Shown piece after piece: positions 6,690-16,446 of a stretch of DNA of 64,000 nucleotides. This stretch comes from Actinobacillus sp. (GTDB lineage: Bacteria > Pseudomonadota > Gammaproteobacteria > Enterobacterales > Pasteurellaceae). The stretch's first letter is position 1. Each line of letters opens with the position of its first letter. The stretch is from assembly GCA_020026155.1 (NCBI GenBank), contig JAHHQX010000004.1, positions 58,100-122,099 on the forward strand. The letters are read 5' to 3'. Both the position numbers and the translations under genes were made by a program. The notes beneath the pieces are model-generated. The model searched no databases. It was not told the DNA's origin and saw only the letters and a program-made list of their open reading frames with translations.

Positions 6690-8756
6690 TTATTGAAGGA
6701 GTGAAATATCCGCAACTTGTAAGAAAAGATCTTGCAAGGTTTTCAAAATCGCAAGACGATTTTGGCGAAGGTTTTCATCTTCTGCATTCACCATTACATT
6801 ATCAAAGAAAGTATCTACTGGTGTACGTAAACTTGCAAGTTTATCAAGCACTGCAGTGTAGTTACCTTCAGCGATAAGAGGTTGTACTTCTTTTTGCAGG
6901 GCAATTACTTGATTTGCAAGATTAATTTCAGCCGGTTCAACACAAAGATTTACGTCAATATCTTTGATTGGGGTAGTGACTTTCGCAAGAATATTGCTTA
7001 CTCGTTTATTCGCTGCGGCTAAAGCTTCTGCTGCATCTAATGTACGGAAATGCGCTACGGCACGGACACGAGCATCAAAATCTGCTGGGCGAGTAGGGCG
7101 ACGTGCTAACACTGCTTGGATAACGTCAACACTTACGCCTTCATCTTGGTACCACGCACGGAAACGACCAAGCATAAAGTCTACAACGTCATTAACCACG
7201 TTTTTATTGGTAAGTTTATCACCAAATAATGCCGCGCTTTTTTCAGTTAATGCCACTAAATCAAGTGGTAATTTTTTCTCAACAATAATGCGTAAAACCC
7301 CTAAAGCTGCACGGCGAAGTGCGAATGGGTCTTTGTCGCCTTTTGGTAATTGACCGATACCGAAAATACCTGTCAACGTATCCATTTTATCCGCTAACGC
7401 AACACTGCACGCTACAAGTGAATGAGGTAATTCATCACCTGCAAAACGTGGCATATATTGTTCGTTTAATGCGACTGCCACTTCTTCGTCTTCACCGTTT
7501 GCACGTGCGTAATGCATACCCATTACACCCTGTGTATCGGTAAATTCAAATACCATGTTAGTCATTAAGTCACATTTAGAAAGACGACCCGCACGTTTTG
7601 CTTTGGCAACATCGGCTTCAATTGTTTCTGCAATTTCACCCGCTAATGCTTCGATACGATCGGTTTTATCACGTAAGGTACCAAGTTGTTGTTGGAATAA
7701 TACGGTTTCAAGACGAGCAAGGTTTGCTTCTAATGGTTGTTTTAAATCTTGTTGGAAGAAGAATTCTGCATCCGCAAGACGTGGGCGAACCACTTTTTCG
7801 TTACCTTGAATGATCGCAGATGGATTTTCTGGTTTAATGTTAGAAACGAAAATAAAGTGTGGTAATAATTTGCCGTCTTTATCGTAAACAGGGAAGTATT
7901 TTTGATCCCCTTTCATGGTGTAAACAAGCGCTTCCGCTGGTACTTTTAGGAAACGTTCTTCAAAGTTCGCCGTTAAGACATTTGGATATTCAACAAGTGA
8001 AGTCACTTCTTCAAGTAAATCGTCTTGAATATCAGCTACGCCACCTAATTCGGCCGCTTTTGCTTGGGCTTTTTCTAAGATAATCGCTTTACGTTCCGCA
8101 AAATCAGCGTACACTTCGCCACGATCTTTTAAGATTTGTGGATATTGGTCTGCATTTTGAATTTCAAATTCTGCTTCACCAAGGAAACGGTGTCCGCGAA
8201 TAGTGCGACCATTTTTGATGCCAAGAATTTCGCCATCAAGTAATTCATCACCAAATAACATGGTTACTGTGTGAACAGGGCGTACGAAGTGTTCATTTTT
8301 ATCGCCCCAGTGCATAGTTTTTGGAATTGGAAGCGCAGCAAGGCTTTGCGCTACGATATCAACTAAAAGGTTTTTAGTCGGCTGACCTTCGATAAGCGCA
8401 CGGTGCATTAACCATTCGCCTTTATCGGTTTTAACACGTTCTGCTTGGCTTACTTCAATACCACAACCACGCGCCCAGCCTTGAGCTGCTTTGGTTGGAT
8501 TACCGTCAGCATCAAAAGCTGCACTTACTGCTGGGCCACGTTTTTCTACGGTTTTGCTTGGCTGTTCAGTCGCTAAGCCTAAAACTTTTACCGCTAAACG
8601 GCGTGGGCTTGCAAACCATTCAACTTTATCAAAGCTTAAATCTGCTTTTTTTAAACCTGCTTCTACATTCTCTGCAAAAGCCATAGCTAATTTTTTCAGT
8701 GCCTTAGGAGGCAATTCTTCAGTGCCGATCTCGGCGAGGAAAGTGTGTTTGTTCAT
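6690..8756 (-). CDS. glyS: Glycine--tRNA ligase, beta subunit
   Basis: This is the larger subunit of the bacterial alpha2beta2 glycyl-tRNA synthetase; it recognises and positions tRNA-Gly while GlyQ activates glycine. The 688-residue product has the classic start FLAEIGTEELPPKALKKL, the body domains with RRLAVKV and GRTIRGHRFLG, the HD-like middle part (GVMGMHYARANGEDEEVA), the DPFALRRAALGVLRI stretch and a C-terminal anticodon-binding helix bundle ending in ADISLLQ. Length is normal (about 689). In this genome it is separated from glyQ by an FRG-domain gene, with a 12-bp gap before glyS, so it probably still depends on the glyQ promoter. Confidence 0.97.
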   Translation of the reverse strand: MNKHTFLAEIGTEELPPKALKKLAMAFAENVEAGLKKADLSFDKVEWFASPRRLAVKVLGLATEQPSKTVEKRGPAVSAAFDADGNPTKAAQGWARGCGIEVSQAERVKTDKGEWLMHRALIEGQPTKNLLVDIVAQSLAALPIPKTMHWGDKNEHFVRPVHTVTMLFGDELLDGEILGIKNGRTIRGHRFLGEAEFEIQNADQYPQILKDRGEVYADFAERKAIILEKAQAKAAELGGVADIQDDLLEEVTSLVEYPNVLTANFEERFLKVPAEALVYTMKGDQKYFPVYDKDGKLLPHFIFVSNIKPENPSAIIQGNEKVVRPRLADAEFFFQQDLKQPLEANLARLETVLFQQQLGTLRDKTDRIEALAGEIAETIEADVAKAKRAGRLSKCDLMTNMVFEFTDTQGVMGMHYARANGEDEEVAVALNEQYMPRFAGDELPHSLVACSVALADKMDTLTGIFGIGQLPKGDKDPFALRRAALGVLRIIVEKKLPLDLVALTEKSAALFGDKLTNKNVVNDVVDFMLGRFRAWYQDEGVSVDVIQAVLARRPTRPADFDARVRAVAHFRTLDAAEALAAANKRVSNILAKVTTPIKDIDVNLCVEPAEINLANQVIALQKEVQPLIAEGNYTAVLDKLASLRTPVDTFFDNVMVNAEDENLRQNRLAILKTLQDLFLQVADISLLQ

Positions 8757-8768
8757 TAGGGAAAAACC

Positions 8769-10217
8769 TCAACTTATATTATATTTAGCTTTTATTACGT
8801 CTGCTTGTTTATCTAATTCAGGGAATAATGTCTGCTTGCTTATACCTAAAAAATTTAATTCTTGTAGTATTTTTGCTTTAGATTCTGCATCAATAATTAT
8901 AAACATTTCTTTATTTTTAAATTTTTTCCATTCATTAGGAATGGATGCAGGAATTAATTTCGTAATTCTTGGTCTAAACTGATCATTAGATGGTTCTAAA
9001 CCATATAGTAGAAAAGCACCATCTTGTTGTGTTAGACGATTATTTAACTTTGCTGGTTCTACAAAAATCACTCCTGACAAATCACTAGATGTTATCCTAG
9101 ATGAAAAATAAGGGATATCTTTTTTGATTGAATTAAATAATGTAGAAACATGCAATTCCTTATTAAAATTTATTATAATATTTTCATTTATATTATTTAA
9201 TAATATTAAGGATGATAAGGCTGGATAAATCCTCCAAATATCCTGATCAAAAAGAATATTATCTAATTCCTTAATGGTCGAGTATATATCTTCACAATCT
9301 AATTCTATTAAATTATAGAAAGGTCTAAATATAGATAATGTTTCTTTTATATTCAACAAAGTGTTATAAATATCATTAATTGGCATGCTGCTAATTTCTT
9401 TTATATTAGTTAATAAATCGTCTATAATAGTTATTATTATATTTATAATAACTGTGCCATTATGATTATTTAAAACAAATAGAATATTTCTTTTTAGTTC
9501 AATATATTTATCTCTATAATGTTCATTATTCTTATATAATTGATTACATTCATATAAGTATAATATAGAAATTAAAATATCCATTATTGGCTCAAAGAAA
9601 TAATTATCCATTTCTTGTTCAATAGGTTTAAATGATAACTCTTTTATAAAATTATAGAGATCTAAATTATTTTCTATATTAAATTTATTTTTTAATTCCT
9701 CTAGTTTTTTTTGATGATAGTTACTACGAATATTTTTTATATAGTTATAACTAGAAATCGTAGGGATATAAAAATTTTCCTCTTGTAAACTTAAATTTGA
9801 AAGAATAGAAACTCTCTCATCATTAGAATAATATTTTTCTTTGTTAGGTATTTTAAAAACAAAAACCTTTCCATTTTTATTTTGAGGAGCCTGACAGGCA
9901 AAAAATAATGCAACCAATGCATTAGACGTGATATCCAATAATCTAGTTGGACAATCGTAGTGTTGTAATTTAACTAGCTTATCAAAGATAGTAGGCATTT
10001 TTTCAAATTCACTTGGACAAGAAGTAAATAATTCATTAATAATGTTAGATTCATTTTTAATCAAATTTTCATTACGAAAAATACTCGGGACAAGTAGCCA
10101 ATCTTCATTAGATTGGCCTCTAAAAAAGAAACTATGTTCTGTACTAGAATTTTCCGATAAATTAGTAAATTTACCTACTTCATCAATAAATGAGCTTACT
10201 GATTTGATTGGCTGCAT
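8769..10217 (-). CDS. FRG-domain protein inserted between glyQ and glyS
   Basis: The 482-residue product opens with an FRG domain: FFRGQSNEDWLLVPSIFRNE at residues 31-50 and later CPTRLLDITSNALVALFFA. FRG proteins are common in phages, mobile elements and defence islands and have no settled biochemical role. The middle (about 190-370) is very rich in Asn, Ile and Leu, predicted helical, and unlike anything I recognise. The C-terminal part has GVIFVEPAKLNNRLTQQDGA, a stretch shared by FRG proteins. The gene is far more AT-rich than glyQ and glyS on either side and fits between them with gaps of 8 and 12 bp, indicating horizontal insertion into an operon without breaking it. AGGAAATAAA precedes the ATG. 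Confidence 0.85.
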   Translation of the reverse strand: MQPIKSVSSFIDEVGKFTNLSENSSTEHSFFFRGQSNEDWLLVPSIFRNENLIKNESNIINELFTSCPSEFEKMPTIFDKLVKLQHYDCPTRLLDITSNALVALFFACQAPQNKNGKVFVFKIPNKEKYYSNDERVSILSNLSLQEENFYIPTISSYNYIKNIRSNYHQKKLEELKNKFNIENNLDLYNFIKELSFKPIEQEMDNYFFEPIMDILISILYLYECNQLYKNNEHYRDKYIELKRNILFVLNNHNGTVIINIIITIIDDLLTNIKEISSMPINDIYNTLLNIKETLSIFRPFYNLIELDCEDIYSTIKELDNILFDQDIWRIYPALSSLILLNNINENIIINFNKELHVSTLFNSIKKDIPYFSSRITSSDLSGVIFVEPAKLNNRLTQQDGAFLLYGLEPSNDQFRPRITKLIPASIPNEWKKFKNKEMFIIIDAESKAKILQELNFLGISKQTLFPELDKQADVIKAKYNIS

Positions 10218-10225
10218 TTTATTTC

Positions 10226-11155
10226 CTATTTTTTACACCCTGGGAACCCTAATGCTTCGCGGCTTGCGTAGTAGGCTTCGGCGACAGCTTTGGTTAAGGC
10301 GCGGATGCGGAGGATATAGCGTTGGCGTTCGGTAACGGAGATCGCTTTGCGTGCATCTAGTAAGTTAAAGCTATGACCTGCTTTTAAAATACGTTCGTAT
10401 GCTGGAAGTGGCAGTGGTCTTTCAAGTTCTAACAGAGCTTTTGCTTCTTTTTCGTATTGTTCAAAGCATTGGAATAAGAAATCGACGTCTGCGTATTCAA
10501 AGTTATAAGTAGATTGTTCTACTTCATTTTGATGGAATACATCGCCGTAAGTGGTTTTGCCTAATGGACCATCAGAATAAACTAAGTCGTAAACACTATC
10601 CACACCTTGAATATACATTGCAAGACGTTCTAAACCATAAGTGATTTCGCCAGTGACAGGTTTACATTCTAAACCGCCGACTTGTTGGAAATAGGTAAAT
10701 TGTGATACTTCCATACCATTTAACCAAACTTCCCAACCTAAGCCCCAAGCACCTAAAGTAGGGTTTTCCCAGTTATCTTCTACAAAACGGATATCGTTTT
10801 GAGTTGGGTCGAAACCAAGCATGCGTAAGCTGTTTAGGTATAATTCTTGGATATTATCTGGAGAAGGTTTAATTACTACTTGGAATTGATAGTAGTGTTG
10901 TAAACGGTTTGGGTTTTCACCGTAACGACCATCGGTTGGACGACGTGAAGGTTGCACGTACGCAAATGCCATTGGTTCTGGACCAAGCGCACGTAAACAT
11001 GTCATCGGGTGAGAAGTACCTGCACCCACTTCCATATCAAAAGGTTGAACAACGGTACAACCTTGTTTTGCCCAGTATTCTTGAAGGGCTAAAATCATAC
11101 CTTGGAAAGTTTTTACGTTAAAATTGGTTTTAAATTCTGAATTGTTCATAGCCAT
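10226..11155 (-). CDS. glyQ: Glycine--tRNA ligase, alpha subunit
   Basis: The class II catalytic subunit that makes glycyl-adenylate and charges tRNA-Gly together with GlyS. The 309-residue product contains FQGMILALQEYWAKQGC near the start, the motif 2 region with GPEPMAFAYVQPSRRPTDGR, WEVWLNGMEVSQFTYFQQ, and the motif 3 region GEITYGLERLAMYIQ. Length fits the family (about 303). Two in-frame ATGs lie six bases apart (11155 and 11149); either could serve. First gene of a glyQ-FRG-glyS transcript. Confidence 0.96.
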   Translation of the reverse strand: MAMNNSEFKTNFNVKTFQGMILALQEYWAKQGCTVVQPFDMEVGAGTSHPMTCLRALGPEPMAFAYVQPSRRPTDGRYGENPNRLQHYYQFQVVIKPSPDNIQELYLNSLRMLGFDPTQNDIRFVEDNWENPTLGAWGLGWEVWLNGMEVSQFTYFQQVGGLECKPVTGEITYGLERLAMYIQGVDSVYDLVYSDGPLGKTTYGDVFHQNEVEQSTYNFEYADVDFLFQCFEQYEKEAKALLELERPLPLPAYERILKAGHSFNLLDARKAISVTERQRYILRIRALTKAVAEAYYASREALGFPGCKK

Positions 11156-11239
11156 TTACTTTTGTCGATAGAAAAATGCGTTCATTATAAGGGAAAAAGT
11201 ATCAAAATCCGATGGGCGACCGAAAAAAATTAAAAAAAA

Positions 11240-11275
11240 GCCCCAAAATTCATAAATTTTTACGAAAATTGGGGC
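11240..11275 (-). terminator. Intergenic palindrome behind the nitroreductase gene
   Basis: GCCCCAAAATTC and GAAAATTGGGGC form a stem with an A/T loop; an A8 run on its left reads as U on the minus strand. It ends the nitroreductase transcript and belongs to the CGCCCC..GGGGCG family. Confidence 0.75.
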
Positions 11276-11308
11276 GAGTCGTTATGTGTTGTCTAAAAAG
11301 TTATGGGT

Positions 11309-11962
11309 TTAGAAGTGAGTGAAAACGTCTTCTGCAGCAAAACGAGATTTTGGTAATGCTTTGTTGAAGTCATCTTCAGTGCTGTAACCAAGTGCAACGA
11401 TTACAACCGGTTCTAAATTTTGTTCTTTTAAGTTAAGTGCTTGAGAAAGTGCTTCTTTATCAAAACCTTCGATTGGAAGAGAGTCGATACCCATATCTGC
11501 AGCAGCAAGTAATAAGTTACCTAACGCTAAATAAATTTGGTGAATTGCCCAAGAATCAAGATCTTTTAATTCATTAGCATGTTGATTGAAGAACCAACCA
11601 CGTACTTCTTTAGCACGTTGCATCACTTTTTCACTTGTGTAGCGACCATCTTCAAGTTCTTTTTGAATAAGCGCATCTAGGTGTGCTTCGCCTAAATCAG
11701 TTTTTAAGCAAAGAACCATAATGTTTGATGCATCAAGGATTTTCTGAGAATTAAATTTGTAAAAGCCCTCTGTTCCTTGAGTCACTTTTTGTTTACCTTC
11801 TTCGCTTCCGGTTACCATGATATGCCATGGTTGGATATTGATGCTTGATGGGCTAAGACGTACAACTTCTTCAAGAGCAAGCATTTTGTCTTCTGGGATT
11901 TTACGAGTCGGATCAAAATGTTTGGTTGAGTAACGACGTTTTGCCGTATCTAAAATAGACAT
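11309..11962 (-). CDS. NAD(P)H-dependent nitroreductase, NfsB/FRase family
   Basis: The 217-residue product is a flavin (FMN) reductase of the oxygen-insensitive nitroreductase family, which reduces nitroaromatics and quinones in the cytoplasm with NAD(P)H. Visible features are the FMN-phosphate-binding start AKRRYSTKHFDP, LSPSSINIQPWHIMVTG in the NfsB position, the dimer helix around WAIHQIYLALGNLLLAAADMGIDS, and LEPVVIVALGY near the end. Length equals E. coli NfsB (217). It is a single gene with an AAGGAG ribosome site, flanked by family palindromes and AT-rich sequence. The exact substrate cannot be read from sequence. Confidence 0.88.
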   Translation of the reverse strand: MSILDTAKRRYSTKHFDPTRKIPEDKMLALEEVVRLSPSSINIQPWHIMVTGSEEGKQKVTQGTEGFYKFNSQKILDASNIMVLCLKTDLGEAHLDALIQKELEDGRYTSEKVMQRAKEVRGWFFNQHANELKDLDSWAIHQIYLALGNLLLAAADMGIDSLPIEGFDKEALSQALNLKEQNLEPVVIVALGYSTEDDFNKALPKSRFAAEDVFTHF

Positions 11963-12091
11963 AATTCACTCCTTGTTATGTAGGAAATTTATCAATTTTC
12001 AATATGAATAACCATTCAATTTGTAAGTATTCTAAAAGATACCCAGTCCGATTGCAAATTATTTTGCATACAAAATAAAATTTACCTCATG

Positions 12092-14944
12092 TTAGGTGCT
12101 AAACAGTTTTTGCCATAAATCTTGAATAAAAGCTCGCTCAGCAACGTATTCATTTGCGTCAACACATGCAGGCAATCCCATTAAATTTTGATGATGAATT
12201 CGATTGCGCAGAGTCGTGTAGCAATGGGTTAAATAACGACAATTTTCTTCAGCTAGAATATTGCCGACTTGCATTAAGCTTTCAAAAATCCGCACGTTAT
12301 CGGACCATTTTGCTAATTGCGGATAGTGCGGGGCATTCGCAAGCACTAAATATTGGGCGATAAATTCAATATCCGTAATACCACCGCGATCGGTTTTTAA
12401 ATGAAAAAGATCCGCTTGGTGCGGTGATTGTTGCCACATTTTTTCTCGCATTGCACGGACTTCATTGCGTAATGTTTGTTGATCACGCGGGGTTATAAGA
12501 ATGTTGTGGCGTAATTCTTCAAAGCGTCTTTGTAAATCGGTATCCCCACAAATCGCACGGCTACGCACCAGTGCTTGCGTTTCCCACGTCCACGCCTCAT
12601 GTTGTTGGTAACGGGCAAATGATTGTAGCGAACAACAAATGAGCCCCGCATCGCCCTCAGGACGTAAGCGAATATCTAAATCATAAAGTTGCCCGCTGGC
12701 GGTTCTTAACGTAAAAAGGCTAATGATTTTCTGGGTTAATTTGGCATAGAAAAGGGCATTATCAATACTACGTCTTCCACCTTGGGTTTCGCCTTGATAT
12801 TGGTTATCAAATAAGAAAACTACATCTAAATCAGATTTATAGCCAAGCTCAATGCCCCCTAATTTCCCATAAGCGACCACCAGAAAACCTTTTTGATCTT
12901 CTGCTAAACCTTGCGGAATACCAAAACGTTGCGTGACTTGTTGCCAAGCAAAATTCACTACCTCTTGCATCAGGCATTGGGCTAGGTAAGTTAAATGATC
13001 ACTGACTTTCATCACAGGCAACGCACCCAAAATATCGGCAGCGGCAATTTGGAAAAGCATACTTTGTTTAAATTGACGCAACGCATCAATAAAGGCCTCT
13101 TCATCTTGGGGCGGTAAACGCAATAAATACTCACGCAATAACTGCGGATACTCGCGATATGCAATCGGATTTAATAGGGCAGTACGATTTAGCAATTCGT
13201 CTAGCAAAATAGGGTGTTTAGCGACTTGTTCTGCAATCATTTGCGAACGGCCACAAAGCTCAATTAATTGCTGACGAACAGGGGGATTTTCGAGTAATAA
13301 TTCGAGATAAGGAGTACGCGTCAGAATACTTTGTAAAATATGTAAAATTCGCACAAAAAAGGGGCGTGCTTGTTCGGGCATTTCGGCAACGATTTGCGGT
13401 AATAATTTTTGTATCACCTGACGACCACGTTCTCCCATAGGACGTTTGTTGATATGAGCTTTAAAATCATTTAATTGTGTTAATAATGCAGAGTATTGCG
13501 GGTAATTGGCTAAAATTTGTGATAAATCCTCATCTTCCTCTAGCCATTCTCCCCACGCATTTTGATTTTCCTCGGAGCTTTCTTCTTCACCGATTAATTG
13601 CTGAAAGATCACATGCACATTTTGCTGATGTTGTGCCAAAATTTGGCAATAATCTTGCCAGTTTTGCATCGAGTAGCTTTGTGTTTGCAGGTGATGTACA
13701 TCATCAAAATATTGATAGTGCTGGCAGGCAAGGATTAAGCGTTGCTGATCTTTTTCATTATCAGGCAAGGTTTGAGTTTGCTTATCATCAATCGCTTGCA
13801 AGCAATTTTCGCTTTGGCGTAAAAATAAATAAGCATCGTGTAATTGCAAGCGTTGTTCAGCAGAAATGAGTTGAAGTTTTTCCAATTCTGGCAGTAAAGC
13901 TAATAGTGAAGTCGTTTGTAAAATTGGTTCACGCCCCCCACGGATTAGCTGGAAAACTTGGGCGATAAATTCAATTTCTCGAATGCCGCCCGCACCGAGT
14001 TTAATATTATGGATTAAATGACGGCGACGCACTTCGGTGGCAATTTTGCTTTTCATCTCACGCAGTGCCTGAATTACGCTAAAATCAATGTAACGGCGAT
14101 ACATAAACGGGCGTAATGTTTCACGCAAAAGTGGGACATTGTCTTCGCCAAGCACGCGCGCTTTTAACATCGCATAGCGTTCCCAATTTCGCCCTTGGGT
14201 TTGATAATATTGTTCTAACGCCGCAAAACTTAGCACTAATGCACCACTTTCACCAAACGGACGTAAACGCATATCGACCCGATAGACAAAGCCATCTTCA
14301 GTAAATTCACTCAGGGCTTGAATAAGGCGTTGGCTAAGGCGTGTAAAGAATTTTTGATTATCCAACGCACGGCGCCCACCCGTCGTTTCACCTTGTTCTG
14401 GAAAGGCAAAAATCAGATCGATGTCTGAGGAAAAATTCAATTCACGACCGCCTAATTTTCCCATCGCGATAACGACAAGCAGTTGTGGATTTCCTGCAGA
14501 ATCACAGGGTATCCCCATTTCTTCACAAGCTTGCTGATAAAGCCAGTCACGCGCGCCTAAAATAAGACTTTCGGCCAATTCGGAGAGGGCTAATAAAATT
14601 TGCTCAACACTTGCCATTTTTAGGCTTTGCCATAGGCTAATTTCCGCAAGTGCACGATTACGAAAAAGGCGCAATGTTTTTTGTAACTCACTGAAATCAC
14701 CAATATTACTCAGTTCTTCACTAAGTTGTGTGTGATAAGAAAATGAAGCAGGAAAGGGGGGAACGCCTTTTAAGCACGCTTCAAAAAATGGCTTTTGCTT
14801 AAACCATACGTCGCCCACAAAATCGGACATGGCAAGTACATTAATCAGGTCAGTTTGGATTGAGGAGGGGACATCGATAAGTTGATGATGTTGCAAGAGT
14901 TGGTGAAAGCGATGTTCTGCAGATTGCAAAAGCGTAGTCGTCAT
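12092..14944 (-). CDS. glnE: Bifunctional glutamine synthetase adenylyltransferase/deadenylase
   Basis: GlnE adds AMP to glutamine synthetase, or removes it by phosphorolysis, under PII control. The 950-residue product keeps both nucleotidyltransferase domains: the N-terminal (deadenylylating) one with GKLGGRELNFSSDIDLIF, and the C-terminal (adenylylating) one with GKLGGIELGYKSDLDVVF. Each is followed by a helical GlnD/PII-uridylyltransferase-like bundle (ELEFI and DIEFIAQYL signatures). Length matches E. coli (946). The start is the ATG after AAGGAAAATGCT; an upstream start would add 13 residues over the palindrome. It lies downstream of lplA but behind a palindromic terminator. Confidence 0.95.
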   Translation of the reverse strand: MTTTLLQSAEHRFHQLLQHHQLIDVPSSIQTDLINVLAMSDFVGDVWFKQKPFFEACLKGVPPFPASFSYHTQLSEELSNIGDFSELQKTLRLFRNRALAEISLWQSLKMASVEQILLALSELAESLILGARDWLYQQACEEMGIPCDSAGNPQLLVVIAMGKLGGRELNFSSDIDLIFAFPEQGETTGGRRALDNQKFFTRLSQRLIQALSEFTEDGFVYRVDMRLRPFGESGALVLSFAALEQYYQTQGRNWERYAMLKARVLGEDNVPLLRETLRPFMYRRYIDFSVIQALREMKSKIATEVRRRHLIHNIKLGAGGIREIEFIAQVFQLIRGGREPILQTTSLLALLPELEKLQLISAEQRLQLHDAYLFLRQSENCLQAIDDKQTQTLPDNEKDQQRLILACQHYQYFDDVHHLQTQSYSMQNWQDYCQILAQHQQNVHVIFQQLIGEEESSEENQNAWGEWLEEDEDLSQILANYPQYSALLTQLNDFKAHINKRPMGERGRQVIQKLLPQIVAEMPEQARPFFVRILHILQSILTRTPYLELLLENPPVRQQLIELCGRSQMIAEQVAKHPILLDELLNRTALLNPIAYREYPQLLREYLLRLPPQDEEAFIDALRQFKQSMLFQIAAADILGALPVMKVSDHLTYLAQCLMQEVVNFAWQQVTQRFGIPQGLAEDQKGFLVVAYGKLGGIELGYKSDLDVVFLFDNQYQGETQGGRRSIDNALFYAKLTQKIISLFTLRTASGQLYDLDIRLRPEGDAGLICCSLQSFARYQQHEAWTWETQALVRSRAICGDTDLQRRFEELRHNILITPRDQQTLRNEVRAMREKMWQQSPHQADLFHLKTDRGGITDIEFIAQYLVLANAPHYPQLAKWSDNVRIFESLMQVGNILAEENCRYLTHCYTTLRNRIHHQNLMGLPACVDANEYVAERAFIQDLWQKLFST

Positions 14945-14973
14945 AGCATTTTCCTTGCAAAGGTTTTGAATGA

Positions 14974-15015
14974 TACGCCCCAATTTTCGTAAAATTTTAT
15001 GAAAAATGGGGCGTG
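14974..15015 (-). terminator. Intergenic palindrome behind lplA
   Basis: ACGCCCCAATTTTCGTAAAA and TTTTATGAAAAATGGGGCGT face each other. It starts four bases after the lplA stop codon and overlaps the glnE leader; a CGCCCC..GGGGCG family member. Confidence 0.65.
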
Positions 15016-15019
15016 AACG

Positions 15020-16027
15020 TTATTGTATTTGTGTTTTTAGCCAATCGGTTAATTCTGCGATAGGCTCTGCCCATTCTGCATGTTGTTTGGTCAGTTGATG
15101 CAACGTATTGCGAATATTCTCATAAATATAAGGTTGCCCAATTAGCACGCGTTTAATTCCCGCGATCATATTGACGTCTAAAGCATCAGAATAAAGCGCA
15201 ACATCAATAATTCTGCCTTCATCCACGCATAAACGGAAATCGACAATTCCCCAATTAAAGCGAGTTTCTAATTGATGAGTAAATTCTGGTGTTTTTCCAA
15301 AACGCCAATCCCAATCTGCCATTTTGGCATAATATTGCTGTAATGCAGGAAGTTGTGCGAGTTTTTTCTCATCTAACACTTCTACTTCAACTTCTTGCTG
15401 ATAGTGTTTTTCAAACGCCTCAATAATGGCTTCACAGAGGATCTCATGCGTGATAGAGGGATTAAAATCCACTAAATTTGCAACACGAGAGCGCACAGAT
15501 TTAATCCCTTTAGCTGCCAATTTTAATGGATGCGGCTGCAGATAATCACTCAATTTATCCATATCTGCATTGACTAAAAGCGTCCCATGATGAAAAGCAC
15601 GATCGGCTTTATGTTTAAACGCGCTTCCTGAAATTTTTTTATTTTCAACCTGTAAATCATTTCGTCCAGATAAAATTGAATGAATGCCAAGTGTGGTAAG
15701 CGCCTCTTGGATAATTGCAAAGTTTGCGCTTTGATCGTAATCCTGTTTGGGTGATAGAAAGGTAAAATTCGTATTGCCTAAATCATGAAATACCGCACCG
15801 CCGCCACTTTGACGACGCGCTAAGAAAACATTGTCTGCTTCCATTTTATCAATCTTACATTCTACCCACGGATTCTGAAAATGCCCAATAATCACACTAT
15901 CCATATTACGCCACAAGAAAAGAATCTGCGTATCCGCAGTGAGTTCATTAAAGATCCAGTCCTCAGTAGCGAGATTAAACCAAGGGCTAGTCACATTAGA
16001 AATTAAAATACGAATTTTTTTACACAT
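15020..16027 (-). CDS. lplA: Lipoate--protein ligase A
   Basis: LplA activates free lipoate with ATP and attaches it to the lipoyl domains of E2 subunits such as AceF (partly encoded at the end of this window). The 335-residue product shows the lipoyl-AMP-binding motif RRQSGGGAVFHDLGNTN, the ISGSAFKHKADRAFHHGTLL stretch with the catalytic Lys, and the C-terminal accessory domain (about 250-335), matching the E. coli length of 337. AAGGGGAAAA lies at a suitable distance before ATG. Nothing in the neighbourhood is functionally linked. Confidence 0.95.
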   Translation of the reverse strand: MCKKIRILISNVTSPWFNLATEDWIFNELTADTQILFLWRNMDSVIIGHFQNPWVECKIDKMEADNVFLARRQSGGGAVFHDLGNTNFTFLSPKQDYDQSANFAIIQEALTTLGIHSILSGRNDLQVENKKISGSAFKHKADRAFHHGTLLVNADMDKLSDYLQPHPLKLAAKGIKSVRSRVANLVDFNPSITHEILCEAIIEAFEKHYQQEVEVEVLDEKKLAQLPALQQYYAKMADWDWRFGKTPEFTHQLETRFNWGIVDFRLCVDEGRIIDVALYSDALDVNMIAGIKRVLIGQPYIYENIRNTLHQLTKQHAEWAEPIAELTDWLKTQIQ

Positions 16028-16132
16028 ACAGCGTTTTCCCCTTTAAAGCAAAGCTACCATTTTCCATTAATCCACCGCTTTGTAAAGAAAAGGGGAAAAT
16101 TATTTTTGGACAATGACTTAAAATAAGAGGAC

Positions 16133-16375
16133 TTAGCTAAGAAAAGCGTGCGCTTCATGACGACGATAATATTTTTTTCTATTTTCCTTTTTTCTTTCCT
16201 CTTTGAGTTGTTTCGCTCCAAGGGTTTCTGCATGCCGTTGCTCAAACTAAAAAATTCCCGATAACAACGAACGCTCACTAGCTTCCACAGGGAAGATTTT
16301 AGATCCTCGAGCAATCTCTAGATCAATAATTTTGCTAGAAAAATCTTTTATTTTTGAAACATTGTTATGTTTCAT
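16133..16375 (-). pseudogene. Broken small gene interrupted by one amber codon
   Basis: After AAAGGACG an ATG at 16375 opens a frame (MKHNNVSKIKDFSSKIIDLE...) that stops at TAG (16247-16249) after 42 codons. The same frame then runs open for another 37 codons, very basic and helical (ETLGAKQLKEERKKENRKK, YYRRHEAHAF), to TAA. Both halves look coding, so one nonsense change in an 80-residue gene is the simplest reading. I do not recognise the family; a small DNA- or RNA-binding protein is a guess from the Lys/Arg-rich C-terminus. The sequence from 16376 to 16759 is AT-rich with no other gene. Confidence 0.4.
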
Positions 16376-16426
16376 GATTACGTCCTTTATTGTACAAACA
16401 CTAAAACACAAGGCTCGGCAATTTCG

Positions 16427-16446
16427 TTGGGTTAAATTGGGTTAAA
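16427..16446. repeat. Tandem 10-mer TTGGGTTAAA x2
   Basis: Two perfect adjacent copies lie about 50 bp upstream of the broken small gene. They could be a regulator site for it or a chance duplication. Confidence 0.4.

Noticed and set aside
6964..8083. Several plus-strand frames opposite glyS
   Set aside because: They are frame shadows of the conserved glyS gene and show no ribosome sites or family motifs.
16054..16314. 86-codon minus-strand reading frame
   Set aside because: The overlapping frame from ATG 16375 has the better ribosome site and a more protein-like sequence on both sides of its stop, so this one is taken as its shadow.
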